From assembly GCF_047276495.1 (NCBI RefSeq), contig NZ_CP178543.1, positions 2,418,001-2,482,000 on the forward strand: a stretch of 64,000 nt of DNA, written 5' to 3'. The notes under the pieces are model-generated. The model was given only the letters and a program-made list of their open reading frames with translations, was not told where the DNA came from and did no database searches. A program made the translations under genes and the position numbers. The stretch comes from Capilliphycus salinus (GTDB lineage: Bacteria > Cyanobacteriota > Cyanobacteriia > Cyanobacteriales > Microcoleaceae). Positions 44,384-53,115 of the stretch are shown piece after piece; the stretch's first letter is position 1; each line of letters begins with the position of its first letter.

Positions 44384-44443
44384 CTTAAGCCAGCCCGGGG
44401 CTACCTGAGTGGGAATGCAAGTAGTTCAAAAAGCTGGCTTAAG
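44384..44443 (+). ncRNA. Unexplained 60-nt stem-loop structure
   Basis: Perfect 11-bp arms CTTAAGCCAGC (44384-44394) and GCTGGCTTAAG (44433-44443) close a 38-nt interior that can form a further small stem (CTAC/GTAG at 44401-44404 and 44421-44424). No T-run follows, so it is not a standard terminator. It may be a 3' UTR structure of the preceding gene, a small RNA or a miniature palindromic repeat. Only one copy was noticed in this window. Confidence 0.4.
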
Positions 44444-44710
44444 ATTCAATAGCTTATGGTTCAAAGCAAGTTCTCATCCTGATGATGAGTCCATTTTCAG
44501 TGAAAAATTCTGGGACTTTCCCAGGTTTAAGGCTGTTGTTTCAAATTAGCCGTTTTCGTCTATTCGTGTTAATTCAGTGGTTTGATGGAAGTGATGAGTC
44601 CGAGCCTTGACAAATTTTTCGCAATTGTTAACTCGATTACATCACGGTGTACTCTAGAGAGCTATGCTTGATATACTCTAACCATCTAAGGTTATCGACC
44701 GTTTAAAAAC

Positions 44711-44935
44711 TTAGTCGTTGTCCCACTTCTCGCAGCCGATTAAGTCGCCAATCCGGTCCCGTAGCAGGAAGTTGCAAGCCTCTAACTCGCATTCTACCCC
44801 TGCCCATTCCCGAGCCGGTATGTATTGGCAAAGGGTGTAAATCGGCTGTTGACGGCTAACAACGCCTTTGCTGACGAGTTCGCGAGCCTCGTCTTTGATC
44901 AAATTGAGTGAGTATTGAACAGTGGTGTAAGTCAT
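44711..44935 (-). CDS. DUF4327 family protein
   Basis: 74 residues from the ATG at 44935 (MTYTTVQYSLNLIKDEAREL); the frame runs 14 codons further up but that part lacks family similarity. VQYSLNLIKDEARELVSKGV, QQPIYTLCQYIPAREW and LEACNFLLRDRIGDLIGCE are the DUF4327 signature, a small cyanobacterial family. Soluble and helical. The gaps on either side (356 and 386 bp) show no other gene. Function unknown. Confidence 0.85.
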   Translation of the reverse strand: MTYTTVQYSLNLIKDEARELVSKGVVSRQQPIYTLCQYIPAREWAGVECELEACNFLLRDRIGDLIGCEKWDND

Positions 44936-45321
44936 AGGATTTGCCCTCTTGGGGTTGCCTTTGGTGGTTTGTGGCATCAGTATCTAATGATAATGGAAAA
45001 ATTGGATTTAGGGAAGAGATTTTTTCAGTATAAGTGAATACAATTCAGCCCTAATCTTTCCATAAAGAAATTAAAATGGCATGAAATCAGCCGCAATCGC
45101 CCATCAGAAGGGGGTTCGAGTCGTGATAACTCCGGCTTCTCGATGAAGTTGAACCCCTGCGTGATTCATTAAAAAAACAAATCTTTTCCTTAGCTCTGAT
45201 GTGCTAGCTCGACTGTAGACGGATAAAACAATCTGAACTCACAGATAAGTTAAACGATGAATTGAGAGGCCGTCGCCACTTGATTCTACAGCCACAAGCA
45301 ACTCTCAACCGTGCGCTCGCT
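44936..45321. other. Intergenic region upstream of the DUF4327 gene
   Basis: About 386 bp without a supported gene, AT-rich at 44980-45050. A stretch near 45110-45130 (GGGGGTTCGAGTCGTG) looks like a tRNA T-arm but no acceptor, D or anticodon arm can be built around it. Nothing else stands out. Confidence 0.4.
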
Positions 45322-46929
45322 TCATACGCCGAATAAAGTTTTTAAGGCAATCGCCTGAGCGGATGGCATTTGACCAAAAGAGAAAACATAGGGCAAATGC
45401 GGGGGAATTTCAGGTCGAAACCTTTCTAACGCATAAGGACTACCGTAAATCACTAAGGCCTGCAATTGACCCATTTTTAATAAATTCTTAAGCATATTTT
45501 CTCCAACCTGAGTTAAATCGGCACTCCCTCGAAAAGGATTTCCTCGGAGAAAAATCTGAAGTAACGTTAAACTCGGCTCCGAGGGCAATGATTCAGGAAA
45601 AAGTTGATTTTTTGAGTCAATTAATTGCAATTGATAACCTTCTTGAGTCGGAAATGCGATCGCCGGAGTATGATTTCCTAAGAACCTACAATTTAACAGA
45701 TCATCGACAATTACCACATTTCGCAGTTGGGGCGTTTCTGTCCCAGAAGATAGCTCTAGCGGAAGAGAACCCCCCATTTTGAGCGTCTGGTGTAGCAAAC
45801 CCGAAACCGTTGTTTGAGCCAGCGAACTCGATAAGGTTTGACTCAGACGGCTAAAAGAACGCTTCTCCGCCTCGGGGGGAAACAAAGCGGGATGCTGGGT
45901 ATTCCAACCCGGATAAACCTTTGTCTTCGCTTTCCAAATTCGTTGAACCGAAGCTCGAATCCGTTCCTGGGAAATTCGACCCGAAACCACCGCATCGCAA
46001 ACCGAACGAATTGCCACCTCAGGATCAACCGGCATTAATATAATATCAGCCCCCGCCTCAACTGCCAACACCGGCGCCTCTTCCGGGCTATACTGATTGG
46101 CAATTGCACCCATCACCAACGCATCGGTAACAATCAACCCATTAAATCCGAGCTTTTGACGCAACTGACCCGTTAAAATCGAACGAGAGAGCGTTGCAGG
46201 TCGTTGGTCATCCCAAGCCGAAATCAACAAATGAGCGCTCATCACCGCATCAACCCCGTTAGAAATCGCCTCTCGAAAGGGTTGTAATTCCAATTCATCC
46301 AATCGTTGAGCAGAATGCGGAATTGTCGGTAATTCTAAATGAGAATCAATCGCCGTGTCACCGTGACCGGGAAAATGTTTGGCTGTGGTCAAAACCGGGT
46401 AAGACTGACAACCCTCAATAAAAGCGCTCGCCAACCGACTCACTGTAGCGGGAGTCTCCCCAAACGAACGCACGTTAATCACCGGGTTGTCCGGGTTGTT
46501 ATTGACATCGACTACCGGAGCCAAAATCCAGTTTAAACCAATCGCCTGGGCTTCTAAAGCGGTAATCTTCCCCATTTGTTGAGCCGCTTCTACAGCCTTC
46601 TGAGGTTGAGAACCCGCCAGCGCCCCCAAAGCCATCGGGGGTGGAAACCAAGTCGCTCCCGCAAAGCGTTGACCCACCCCTTCTTCAATATCTGCGGCTA
46701 ACAGCAACGGGAACTTCGCCCAAGATTGGAGTTGTTGGGTACGAGTTGCAATTTCTACGGCGCTCCCATCGACCAAGAGAACCCCTCCCACGCCCAAGTC
46801 CTGCAACCAATGTTGTAACTGTTTGGCGGGAGGTTCCCAAACCGGATAACGAATTTGATGGTCAAACAGATAACCGGAGGCTCGTACCACGACCATCTGG
46901 GCCACTTGTTCTGCTAGCGAGAGATTCAT
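45322..46929 (-). CDS. Glycoside hydrolase family 3 (beta-N-acetylhexosaminidase, NagZ-like)
   Basis: 535 residues, no signal peptide. Catalytic landmarks: substrate-binding KHFPGHGDT (184-192) with the conserved His of NagZ-type enzymes, and nucleophile D269 in GLIVTDALVMGA. NagZ removes GlcNAc from anhydro-muropeptides in peptidoglycan recycling. The protein is longer than minimal NagZ (about 340), with an additional C-terminal domain from about 350 (NVVIVDDLLNCRF, LQALVIYGSPYALE), as in two-domain Gram-positive-type members. It starts inside the last codon of rbfA (4-bp overlap), so translational coupling is expected. Confidence 0.9.
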   Translation of the reverse strand: MNLSLAEQVAQMVVVRASGYLFDHQIRYPVWEPPAKQLQHWLQDLGVGGVLLVDGSAVEIATRTQQLQSWAKFPLLLAADIEEGVGQRFAGATWFPPPMALGALAGSQPQKAVEAAQQMGKITALEAQAIGLNWILAPVVDVNNNPDNPVINVRSFGETPATVSRLASAFIEGCQSYPVLTTAKHFPGHGDTAIDSHLELPTIPHSAQRLDELELQPFREAISNGVDAVMSAHLLISAWDDQRPATLSRSILTGQLRQKLGFNGLIVTDALVMGAIANQYSPEEAPVLAVEAGADIILMPVDPEVAIRSVCDAVVSGRISQERIRASVQRIWKAKTKVYPGWNTQHPALFPPEAEKRSFSRLSQTLSSSLAQTTVSGLLHQTLKMGGSLPLELSSGTETPQLRNVVIVDDLLNCRFLGNHTPAIAFPTQEGYQLQLIDSKNQLFPESLPSEPSLTLLQIFLRGNPFRGSADLTQVGENMLKNLLKMGQLQALVIYGSPYALERFRPEIPPHLPYVFSFGQMPSAQAIALKTLFGV

Positions 46930-47366
46930 TCGAGTTCGGAATTATCAGAGATGTACTGCTCTGAAACATTTTCCAGAGGTTCCCCCTCTTCATCCGATTT
47001 GCGGTTTTTGGAAATTTGATTCAGCAGTGCCAACATTTTATCACCTCGCTCCAACGAACGATCTTCAAAAAAGACAACTTCTGGAGTTCGACGCAAACGC
47101 ACCCGTTGACCCAGAGAGGAGCGAATGTAACCCGTCGCCGCCCGTAAACCTTCCATCGTTTCTTGGCGAGCTTCTTCGGTGCCGTAAATGCTCACAAAGA
47201 TTTTAACGTGTTGAAGATCACCTGCAACATCGACATCCGTGATACTCACCATACCACTTCCAACCCGATCATCTTTGACTTCTTGCATTAAAATTTGGCT
47301 AACCTCCCGTTTAATCAGCGCAGCAACCCGGGAAACGCGACGATCTGTAGGCATGATAATCTTCAC
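46926..47366 (-). CDS. rbfA: Ribosome-binding factor A
   Basis: 146 residues. Late 30S maturation factor and cold-adaptation protein that binds pre-16S rRNA. Landmarks: RVAALIKREVSQILMQEVKD, SITDVDVAGDLQHVKIFVSI (KH-type core), YIRSSLGQRVRLRRTPEVVF and FFEDRSLERGDKMLALLNQI. A charged C-terminal tail of about 25 residues extends beyond the core, usual in cyanobacteria. Its end overlaps the GH3 start by 4 bp (ATGA). Confidence 0.95.
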   Translation of the reverse strand: MKIIMPTDRRVSRVAALIKREVSQILMQEVKDDRVGSGMVSITDVDVAGDLQHVKIFVSIYGTEEARQETMEGLRAATGYIRSSLGQRVRLRRTPEVVFFEDRSLERGDKMLALLNQISKNRKSDEEGEPLENVSEQYISDNSELE

Positions 47367-47642
47367 CTAAGCTAGACTCTTACCAGTGTAACGTGAGGTC
47401 TTCCCCTGTTTGTTCTATCTGGGGAACTCTTTTGTTAGTCTACAGAGTCAAAAGGGTTAATAGATGTTTTCATTATTTCTCAGCCATTACAAATTCTGGC
47501 ACAGGTCATCTGTTCAAATCGCATGAATTGTGGTTTTATTCTCTCAACAATAATCGGCTTTTTCAAAAAATTTTAATAAGTTGCCAATCCGAATTAAACA
47601 CCCCTTTAAAAGGTTTTTATCGTCTTCTATGAGGTTTGCCTC

Positions 47643-47676
47643 AAAAACCCGGTTTTTTGAAAAAACCGGGTTTTTA
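47643..47676. terminator. Hairpin of the AAACCCGGTTTCT family (variant with AT-rich loop side)
   Basis: AAAAACCCGGTTTTTT and AAAAAACCGGGTTTTT, nearly continuous palindrome with a G-rich core and T5 at the end, at 47643-47676. It lies between the divergent rbfA and transglutaminase genes, so it does not end either. The rest of this 472-bp gap holds no supported gene. Confidence 0.55.
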
Positions 47677-47839
47677 TTCCTCAATCAAATTTCAAATCCA
47701 TTCATTTAATTCTCAAAATTGCCGGAAACGCTCAAAACTTCAACGAAACTCAATTCATAAGGGAGTTAAGAAACCATTCATAAAACACTCCCAATCGGAG
47801 TACAAAATCTGCCGAATTTGAATTCTGAGTAAGTTTCTC

Positions 47840-49042
47840 ATGTCAATTCAATTCCTTGCACTCTCCCTACCTATGGTGCAGGTTGGGATAATCTTTTTCT
47901 GCCTGTTCATCATCGGACTCAAACTGATCTTATCCTCCAAAAAGAATATGAATAATCTCAACGATCAATTCTTCTTCTCCTCCAATCCTATAAAAAATTT
48001 GGAGTTTTTCAAGTCAATCAAAATCCGACGAACACAGAAAAAAATCTTCGCAATCAGTTTAGCAATTCTTACCTGTATAGCGGTTTTGAATCCTCTAACC
48101 AGCCTGAAAGCGGTTGCCGGTTATTCTCAATTTCCCAATAGTTTACAACGACAAATCCCCACAATTCAAGCTGAAAAAAACTGGCCCTGGGAAGGAACAA
48201 GTATTCATCCCCTCGTTACTCAAATGCCCCTCGCCGCAGAAACCAGTATAGCAGCAGTCGCCCAATATATTACTCAGCGAGAATCAGATCCTCTTTTGGT
48301 GGCTAAAGCTTTCCATGATTATATTGCCACAAAAATTGATTATGATTACGCCGCTTATAAACGCGGATATTATGGTCCGCAAGATGCCCAAACTGTTTTT
48401 AGAAATCGCAAAGGAGTTTGTTCGGGATATGCGAGATTAATGAAAGCTTTTGGAGATGCAGCCGGTATAGAAGTTGCTTATATTACTGGAGATTATCGAG
48501 ATTATACTGGCGGTTTGAGTGGTGAAGGTCATGCCTGGAATGGAGTTAAAATTAATGGTCAATGGTATTTAATGGATGCTACTTGGGATGCGGGATATTT
48601 AACCAGTTCGGGGTATGTTAAAGAGTACAGAACTAATTACTTATTTCCGCCTGCGGATGTGATGATAATGACTCATCTTCCGAATGACCCCGCTTGGCAG
48701 TTATTATCCCGTCCGATATCGCGTCCTCAATTCTCTCGAATGCCTGCATTACAAACTGACTTTTTTGCAGAAGGATTTCAGTTAATTTCGCCCAAACTTT
48801 CTAATATTCGGGTTAGAAATTCTATTGACATTCAGTTAAAAAACTCAAAAAATCGTTGGGTTATGGCGGAAGTTGTACCCCAAGGAAGCAGACAAACGTT
48901 TCTCTGTAGTCCTCCCACCCGTCAAACGTCTAATATTCCTTGTTCTTTACCGGGTACTGGAAGCCATGAAATTCGACTTTTTAGCAGTCAAGAACAATAT
49001 GGAACTTATAAATATTTAGGGACGTTTCGTTTTACAACTTAA
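47840..49042 (+). CDS. Transglutaminase-like protein, membrane-anchored
   Basis: 400 residues. Two hydrophobic segments (about 10-31 and 69-90, AISLAILTCIAVLNPL) suggest an inner-membrane anchor with the main domain outside. A transglutaminase-like papain fold follows with the triad visible: C194 in KGVCSGYARLMKAFG, H231 in GEGHAWNGVKI, D246 in YLMDATWDAGY. Bacterial members of this family act as proteases or amidases or bind cell-surface material rather than crosslinking. The C-terminal about 110 residues are beta-rich (SPKLSNIRVRNSIDIQLKN). No neighbours suggest a pathway. Confidence 0.85.
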   Translation: MSIQFLALSLPMVQVGIIFFCLFIIGLKLILSSKKNMNNLNDQFFFSSNPIKNLEFFKSIKIRRTQKKIFAISLAILTCIAVLNPLTSLKAVAGYSQFPNSLQRQIPTIQAEKNWPWEGTSIHPLVTQMPLAAETSIAAVAQYITQRESDPLLVAKAFHDYIATKIDYDYAAYKRGYYGPQDAQTVFRNRKGVCSGYARLMKAFGDAAGIEVAYITGDYRDYTGGLSGEGHAWNGVKINGQWYLMDATWDAGYLTSSGYVKEYRTNYLFPPADVMIMTHLPNDPAWQLLSRPISRPQFSRMPALQTDFFAEGFQLISPKLSNIRVRNSIDIQLKNSKNRWVMAEVVPQGSRQTFLCSPPTRQTSNIPCSLPGTGSHEIRLFSSQEQYGTYKYLGTFRFTT

Positions 49043-49088
49043 TCGCCGTTCAAAAACCCTTATTTAAAAACTCGGTTTAACAAAAGTT

Positions 49089-49437
49089 ACCGGGTTTTTT
49101 GCATCGGGTTTATTGGGGTTATTTGTGAGTTGTTTAAATTTTGGCTGAACCCGCCCCTACGAGGTTTTTTTTGGGTTGTTTGTGAGGGTGGGGCGGGTTT
49201 ATTAGAGTTATTGGTGAGTTGTTAAAATTTTGGCTGAACCGGGTTTTTTGCATCGGGTTTATTGGGGTTATTTGTGAGGGTGGGGCGGGTTTATTAGAGT
49301 TATTGGTGAGTTGTTAAAATTTTTTGCGGAACCGGGTTTTTTGCATCGGGTTTATTGGGGTTATTTGTGAGGGTGGGGCGGGTTTATTAGAGTTATTGGT
49401 GAGTTGTTAAAATTTTTGCTGAACCCGCCCCTACAGG
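49089..49437. repeat. Tandem repeats related to the MITE-like family
   Basis: Units start ACCGGGTTTTTTGCATCGGG at 49089, 49238 and 49331 (149 and 93 bp apart) and share GGTGGGGCGGGTTTATTAGA and GTTATTGGTGAGTTGTTAAA; AACCCGCCCCTAC closes two of them (about 49148 and 49422). The segment joins the CGGGTTT terminator motif and the GGGGCGGGTT core into one repeat. It occupies the whole gap between the transglutaminase and Uma2 genes. Confidence 0.75.
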
Positions 49438-49457
49438 CGTTATATTTTTAAATTATT

Positions 49458-50042
49458 TTATTCGGGAGTTTCAAAATCAACTTTATCGTAAATTTCTAAT
49501 AATTCTAATTGAACGGGAACCGAACTGAAAGATAATATTCCATCCGAACTTGTATATTCTAAAAACGTCCATTTTTGCGGTTCAATTCTGGTGTATTGTT
49601 CAACTTGCAGGGTATACTGATTAATTAATACATATTCTTGAAAACTGGAAAAAGTTCGATAGGCGGCGAACTTGTCACCCCGATCATAAGCTTCCGTTGA
49701 TTTTGATAATACTTCCACAATCATCAACGGATTTGTTAATGTATCTCTGCGTCCTTCTGCATATTCAAGCGGGGGAATCATTACCATAATATTGGGATAA
49801 GTGTAGATGCGTTTTTCAGGAATCCACAACCGTTGATCGGTGACAAAAACTTCATAGGGTTGTCGTTTTAAAGCAAAGTTTAAATGGGCAAAAAGATTGC
49901 CTGCTATTTTATTATGATTGGGAGTTCCGCCGGACGCTTGAATAATTTCTCCGTTAATATATTCGTGACGTTCTTCTGAATTTACCTCAAATTCGAGATA
50001 TTCGTTAGCTGTATAAGTTCGTTGTTCTAGTGTTTGTGTCAT
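49458..50042 (-). CDS. Uma2 (DUF820) family putative nuclease
   Basis: 194 residues. Family landmarks: YTANEYLEFEVNSEERHEYI, NGEIIQASGGTPNHNKIAGN, FVTDQRLWIPEKRIYTYPNI, NPLMIVEVLSKSTEAYDRGD, KFAAYRTFSSFQEYVLINQY. The Uma2/PDDEXK-type core (E...D...EVxSxS..K) is intact. Uma2 genes are abundant in cyanobacteria; function is unproven. Divergent from the toxin-antitoxin pair. Confidence 0.9.
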   Translation of the reverse strand: MTQTLEQRTYTANEYLEFEVNSEERHEYINGEIIQASGGTPNHNKIAGNLFAHLNFALKRQPYEVFVTDQRLWIPEKRIYTYPNIMVMIPPLEYAEGRRDTLTNPLMIVEVLSKSTEAYDRGDKFAAYRTFSSFQEYVLINQYTLQVEQYTRIEPQKWTFLEYTSSDGILSFSSVPVQLELLEIYDKVDFETPE

Positions 50043-50105
50043 AATTTTAGCTTGACCTTGTGTTATTATAATAGAATAACAAAATTATCAACAAAGAGAG
50101 GTAAA

Positions 50106-50336
50106 ATGTCAGACCCCTCAAACTATAGTATTACACTGGAAAATCAGGAAATTGTTGTTCGGTTGAATCGAGAGTTAATTGATGTAGATTCGCTAAGAGC
50201 ATTTTTAGATTATCTAGAACTTGAATCCATTCGGAAGCGAAGTCAATTAACAGTAGAACAAGCCACCGGATTAGCTGAGGAAATTGATCGGGCGATTTGG
50301 GATAGTATTCAATCAAAGTTTACTGAAAATTCGTGA
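50106..50336 (+). CDS. Antitoxin of the PIN toxin pair
   Basis: 76 residues from the ATG at 50106, with AGAGAGGT about five bases upstream. Starts NYSITLENQEIVVRLNRELI and continues with helices (LRAFLDYLELESIRKRSQLT, EIDRAIWDSIQSKFTENS). The first strand-turn-helix part resembles a DNA-binding antitoxin and the C-terminal helix would wrap the toxin. The stop overlaps the toxin ATG in TGATG, typical of toxin-antitoxin operons. Family not named with certainty. Confidence 0.75.
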   Translation: MSDPSNYSITLENQEIVVRLNRELIDVDSLRAFLDYLELESIRKRSQLTVEQATGLAEEIDRAIWDSIQSKFTENS

Positions 50337-50752
50337 TGTCGATTCAGCCTCCGATAATTATTGATACGAATATCTTGTTTTCCTCACTTTTGAGTATTAA
50401 TTCTCCTTTCACAGAGTTAATTTTCAAATCCGAATACAACTTGTTTGTCTGTGAACTGGTATTGGTTGAACTGTTTAAGCGAAAAGAAAAAATTATTCGG
50501 CTCAGTCAATTAACAGAAAATGATATCATTCAAGTCTATCATATTCTATTGAGACGGATTAATCTCTATAAGGAAGATCTCATTACAATAGAAAATCGAT
50601 CATTGGCTTATGAGTTCTGTCGAGATGTAGATGAAAGTGATACACCTCATGTAGCTCTAACATTGCAACTTCAGGGTTTATTATGGACGGGAGATAAGAA
50701 ACTTAAAGCCGGATTGAAACAGAAGGGATTTGAAGATTTTTTTGAACCATAG
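50336..50752 (+). CDS. PIN-domain toxin (VapC-like RNase)
   Basis: 138 residues from the ATG at 50336. PIN active-site acids are in place: D-T-N in IIIDTNILFSSLLS, E in LVLVELFKRKEKII, D in DVDESDTPHVALTLQL and GDKKLKAGLK at the end. PIN toxins cut RNA and are held in check by the antitoxin encoded just before. The sequence is closer to the plant-type 'putative toxin, PIN family' group than to classical VapC. Overlap with the antitoxin gene indicates translational coupling. Confidence 0.85.
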   Translation: MSIQPPIIIDTNILFSSLLSINSPFTELIFKSEYNLFVCELVLVELFKRKEKIIRLSQLTENDIIQVYHILLRRINLYKEDLITIENRSLAYEFCRDVDESDTPHVALTLQLQGLLWTGDKKLKAGLKQKGFEDFFEP

Positions 50753-50794
50753 TTATAGATATTTATAATTTAATTGTACTCAACAGAGAAATTT

Positions 50795-51628
50795 TTACTC
50801 CGGTCTTAACAACCAAAACCCGGTGAAAGTCATCCCAGAATCATCCGGTTGAACCAACAAAAAATGCAATCCCTTTGTTAACTGTTTTCGTTCGCTAAAC
50901 ATCTTCGCGGCTTCGGCAACTTCCGCATCTTCAAAGGTTGCCAATACCCAACGATCTACCAACCCCGCTTCTAAAATTAAACCATCAGGAGAACCGGGAA
51001 TATAATGTAAAGAAATCGGTTTATTTTCCGCCAACCAACGCGCCAATTGCATCGACTGACGCCCGCCATTAATTACAATACCCGGAACCCGAACCGTTGA
51101 GGGTATTTTTAAATTAATCGGATACAAAAAATCCGGCATTTCTAAAATGGGAATGGGGCGATCGCTAAACCCGTCTACAATATCTTTTGCGGGTAACGTT
51201 GCAAACCGCCAAACCTCCCCCCACAAATTCTCGGGAATGGGAACCGGAGGCGGTTTATCAAGTTCTGCGGGTTTGTAGGGTTCGTTGGTGTACCCTGGAA
51301 GTTGGGAATATTCTTGGCTGCGTTGCTGTAACCACTGTTTGAGGGTAGAAGTTCGACGGTTGGGTTCAACCCGAATTCCTAACGCTGTGGCTGCGGTTTC
51401 GATTAAACTAAGAGATTGGGGACGAAACACCCAAATCACATCGGGTTTCTCAGCAGTGGTGGCCTGCTGCAACTGTTGGGTTAACCAAGTAGAATTGGCT
51501 TGAGACTGGGGACAAAAGGCGAGATATTCAATATTGCGACTGCGATCGCAGATTAACAACTCCCACAGGGGTTGTCCGGTGGTATCTTGGAGAGGACGGC
51601 GATAAAAGTCGGCTTGCCAAATCAACAT
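50795..51628 (-). CDS. Tab2/Atab2 family RNA-binding protein
   Basis: 277 residues. LIWQADFYRRPLQDTTGQPL and WELLICDRSRNIEYLAFCPQ at the start, TWLTQQLQQATTAEKPDVIW, RPQSLSLIETAATALGIRVE, and a C-terminal WLLRPE mark the Tab2 (DUF1092) family. In algae and plants Tab2/ATAB2 promotes translation of photosystem I (psaB) mRNAs. The cyanobacterial homologue probably has a related role in photosystem biogenesis (family inference). Confidence 0.88.
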   Translation of the reverse strand: MLIWQADFYRRPLQDTTGQPLWELLICDRSRNIEYLAFCPQSQANSTWLTQQLQQATTAEKPDVIWVFRPQSLSLIETAATALGIRVEPNRRTSTLKQWLQQRSQEYSQLPGYTNEPYKPAELDKPPPVPIPENLWGEVWRFATLPAKDIVDGFSDRPIPILEMPDFLYPINLKIPSTVRVPGIVINGGRQSMQLARWLAENKPISLHYIPGSPDGLILEAGLVDRWVLATFEDAEVAEAAKMFSERKQLTKGLHFLLVQPDDSGMTFTGFWLLRPE

Positions 51629-51792
51629 GGGAAATCAGGAATTCAACCCGTAATTGCTGTAACTGTTGAGATCAAAGCTATCATCAATCTCGCTATTCGT
51701 AAAAAAATCTATATTTTATTTTTGATACTTCCCCATCTTGGCCGACTGTGGTTAAGATTAATTCATTGTCAATCGATTACGTTTGCTGCGCT

Positions 51793-53076
51793 ATGGATCT
51801 GGCTTTATCTAAATTTGGCAATCGTATGTCCCATCTCAGTGGGGTGCGAGCTATTATGAAAGATATTATTGAAACCCTCAGATCGGGTAAGGGGAAGGAT
51901 TTTATTAATTTAAGTGCGGGTAATCCGGTTATTTTACCCGAAGTTGAACAGTTGTGGCGAGATTGCACCGATCAACTGCTTTCCTGTCCCGAATATGGCG
52001 AGGTGATCTGTCGCTACGGTTCGAGTCAAGGCTATCAACCTTTTATCGATGTTATCGTTGAAGATTTTAACTCGCGCTACGGACTGAATCTCAACGATCG
52101 CAATATTTTGATTACTCCCGGAAGTCAATCGATTTACTTTTTTGCAGCAAATGCTTTCGGAGGCTACACAGAAGACGGCACGCTCAAAAAGATTGTTTTA
52201 CCTTTAAGTCCTGATTATACCGGATATGGTAGCGTTAGTTTGTATCCTGAAGCAGTGGTTGCTTATCAACCGAAATTAGAGACTTTTCCTGAGGCGCACC
52301 GGTTTAAATATCACCCGGATTTTGAACGATTTGCGGTTGATGAAACGGTGGGTGCAGTTATTTTTTCTCGTCCTTGTAACCCGACGGGAAATGTGATGAC
52401 TCCCGAGGAAGTTAAACAAATTTCCGCGATGGCTGCTTCTTACAATATACCTGTTTTTATTGACTCCGCTTATGCCCCTCCATTCCCGGCTTTGAATTTT
52501 ACCGATATGGAACCGGTTTTTGGAGAAAATATCGTTCATTGTATTAGTTTATCGAAGGCGGGACTTCCGGGGGAACGCTTGGGAGTGGCAATTGGAGATG
52601 AAGGGATTATTCAGGTTTTACAAGCGTTTCAAACGAATATTTGTATTCATTCTTCTCGCTACGGACAGGCGATCGCGGCGAGGGCAATTGGTTCGGGTAT
52701 GTTGGCCGATATTTCTGTTGAGGTAATTCGCCCTTATTACCAAAATAAGTTTACCGTTTTAGAGACGACTTTGGATCGCTCAATGCCGAAAAATTTGCCC
52801 TGGTATTTGCATCGGGGAGAAGGTGCTATTTTTGCTTGGATATGGTTTGATAATTTACCGATTTCTGATTGGGATTTTTATCAGGAATTGAAGCAAGCGG
52901 GTGTAATTTGTGTGCCGGGAAGTTCTTTCTTTCCGGGTTTATCAACAGATTGGCCGCACAAACAGCAGTGTATTCGCATTAGTTTGACGGCGAGCGATGA
53001 GGAAATTGAAGAGGGAATGGAACGTTTGGCAGAGGTGACAGAACGAGTTTATCAGGGTGTGATGATTAACGCTTAA
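51793..53076 (+). CDS. avtA: Valine-pyruvate aminotransferase
   Basis: 427 residues from the ATG at 51793, PLP-dependent fold type I. PLP lysine K255 in HCISLSKAGLPGERLG. Other matches to AvtA: MSHLSGVRAIMKDI, LITPGSQSIYFFAANAF, LPLSPDYTGYGSV, SRPCNPTGNVMTPEE, EGAIFAWIWFDNLPI, PGSSFFPGL and WPHKQQCIRIS. Transfers amino groups between valine and pyruvate (alanine/valine metabolism). An upstream in-frame start at 51748 is less likely because AvtA alignments begin near SKFGN. Confidence 0.9.
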   Translation: MDLALSKFGNRMSHLSGVRAIMKDIIETLRSGKGKDFINLSAGNPVILPEVEQLWRDCTDQLLSCPEYGEVICRYGSSQGYQPFIDVIVEDFNSRYGLNLNDRNILITPGSQSIYFFAANAFGGYTEDGTLKKIVLPLSPDYTGYGSVSLYPEAVVAYQPKLETFPEAHRFKYHPDFERFAVDETVGAVIFSRPCNPTGNVMTPEEVKQISAMAASYNIPVFIDSAYAPPFPALNFTDMEPVFGENIVHCISLSKAGLPGERLGVAIGDEGIIQVLQAFQTNICIHSSRYGQAIAARAIGSGMLADISVEVIRPYYQNKFTVLETTLDRSMPKNLPWYLHRGEGAIFAWIWFDNLPISDWDFYQELKQAGVICVPGSSFFPGLSTDWPHKQQCIRISLTASDEEIEEGMERLAEVTERVYQGVMINA

Positions 53077-53115
53077 AGGAGTAAAAAAAAGTTCGGGGGT
53101 AATTGTATAAACTTC

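Noticed and set aside
44470..44625. Hammerhead-like CTGATGATGAGTCC and GTGATGAGTCC
   Set aside because: The conserved core can be matched in part, but stem II is only four pairs with two extra bases before GAAA, and stem III cannot be closed. Not supported as a ribozyme.
45110..45135. tRNA-like T-arm GGGGGTTCGAGTCGTG (a similar stretch occurs at 24660-24675 on the minus strand)
   Set aside because: No D-arm, anticodon arm or acceptor stem can be assembled around either site.
47393..47821. Two short plus-strand frames between rbfA and the transglutaminase gene
   Set aside because: They run through the AAACCCGG hairpin region, lack ribosome binding sites and have no recognisable protein features.
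49089..49437. CRISPR-like repeats
   Set aside because: Periods of 93 and 149 bp with repeated sequence throughout, no short constant repeat with unique spacers, and no cas genes.
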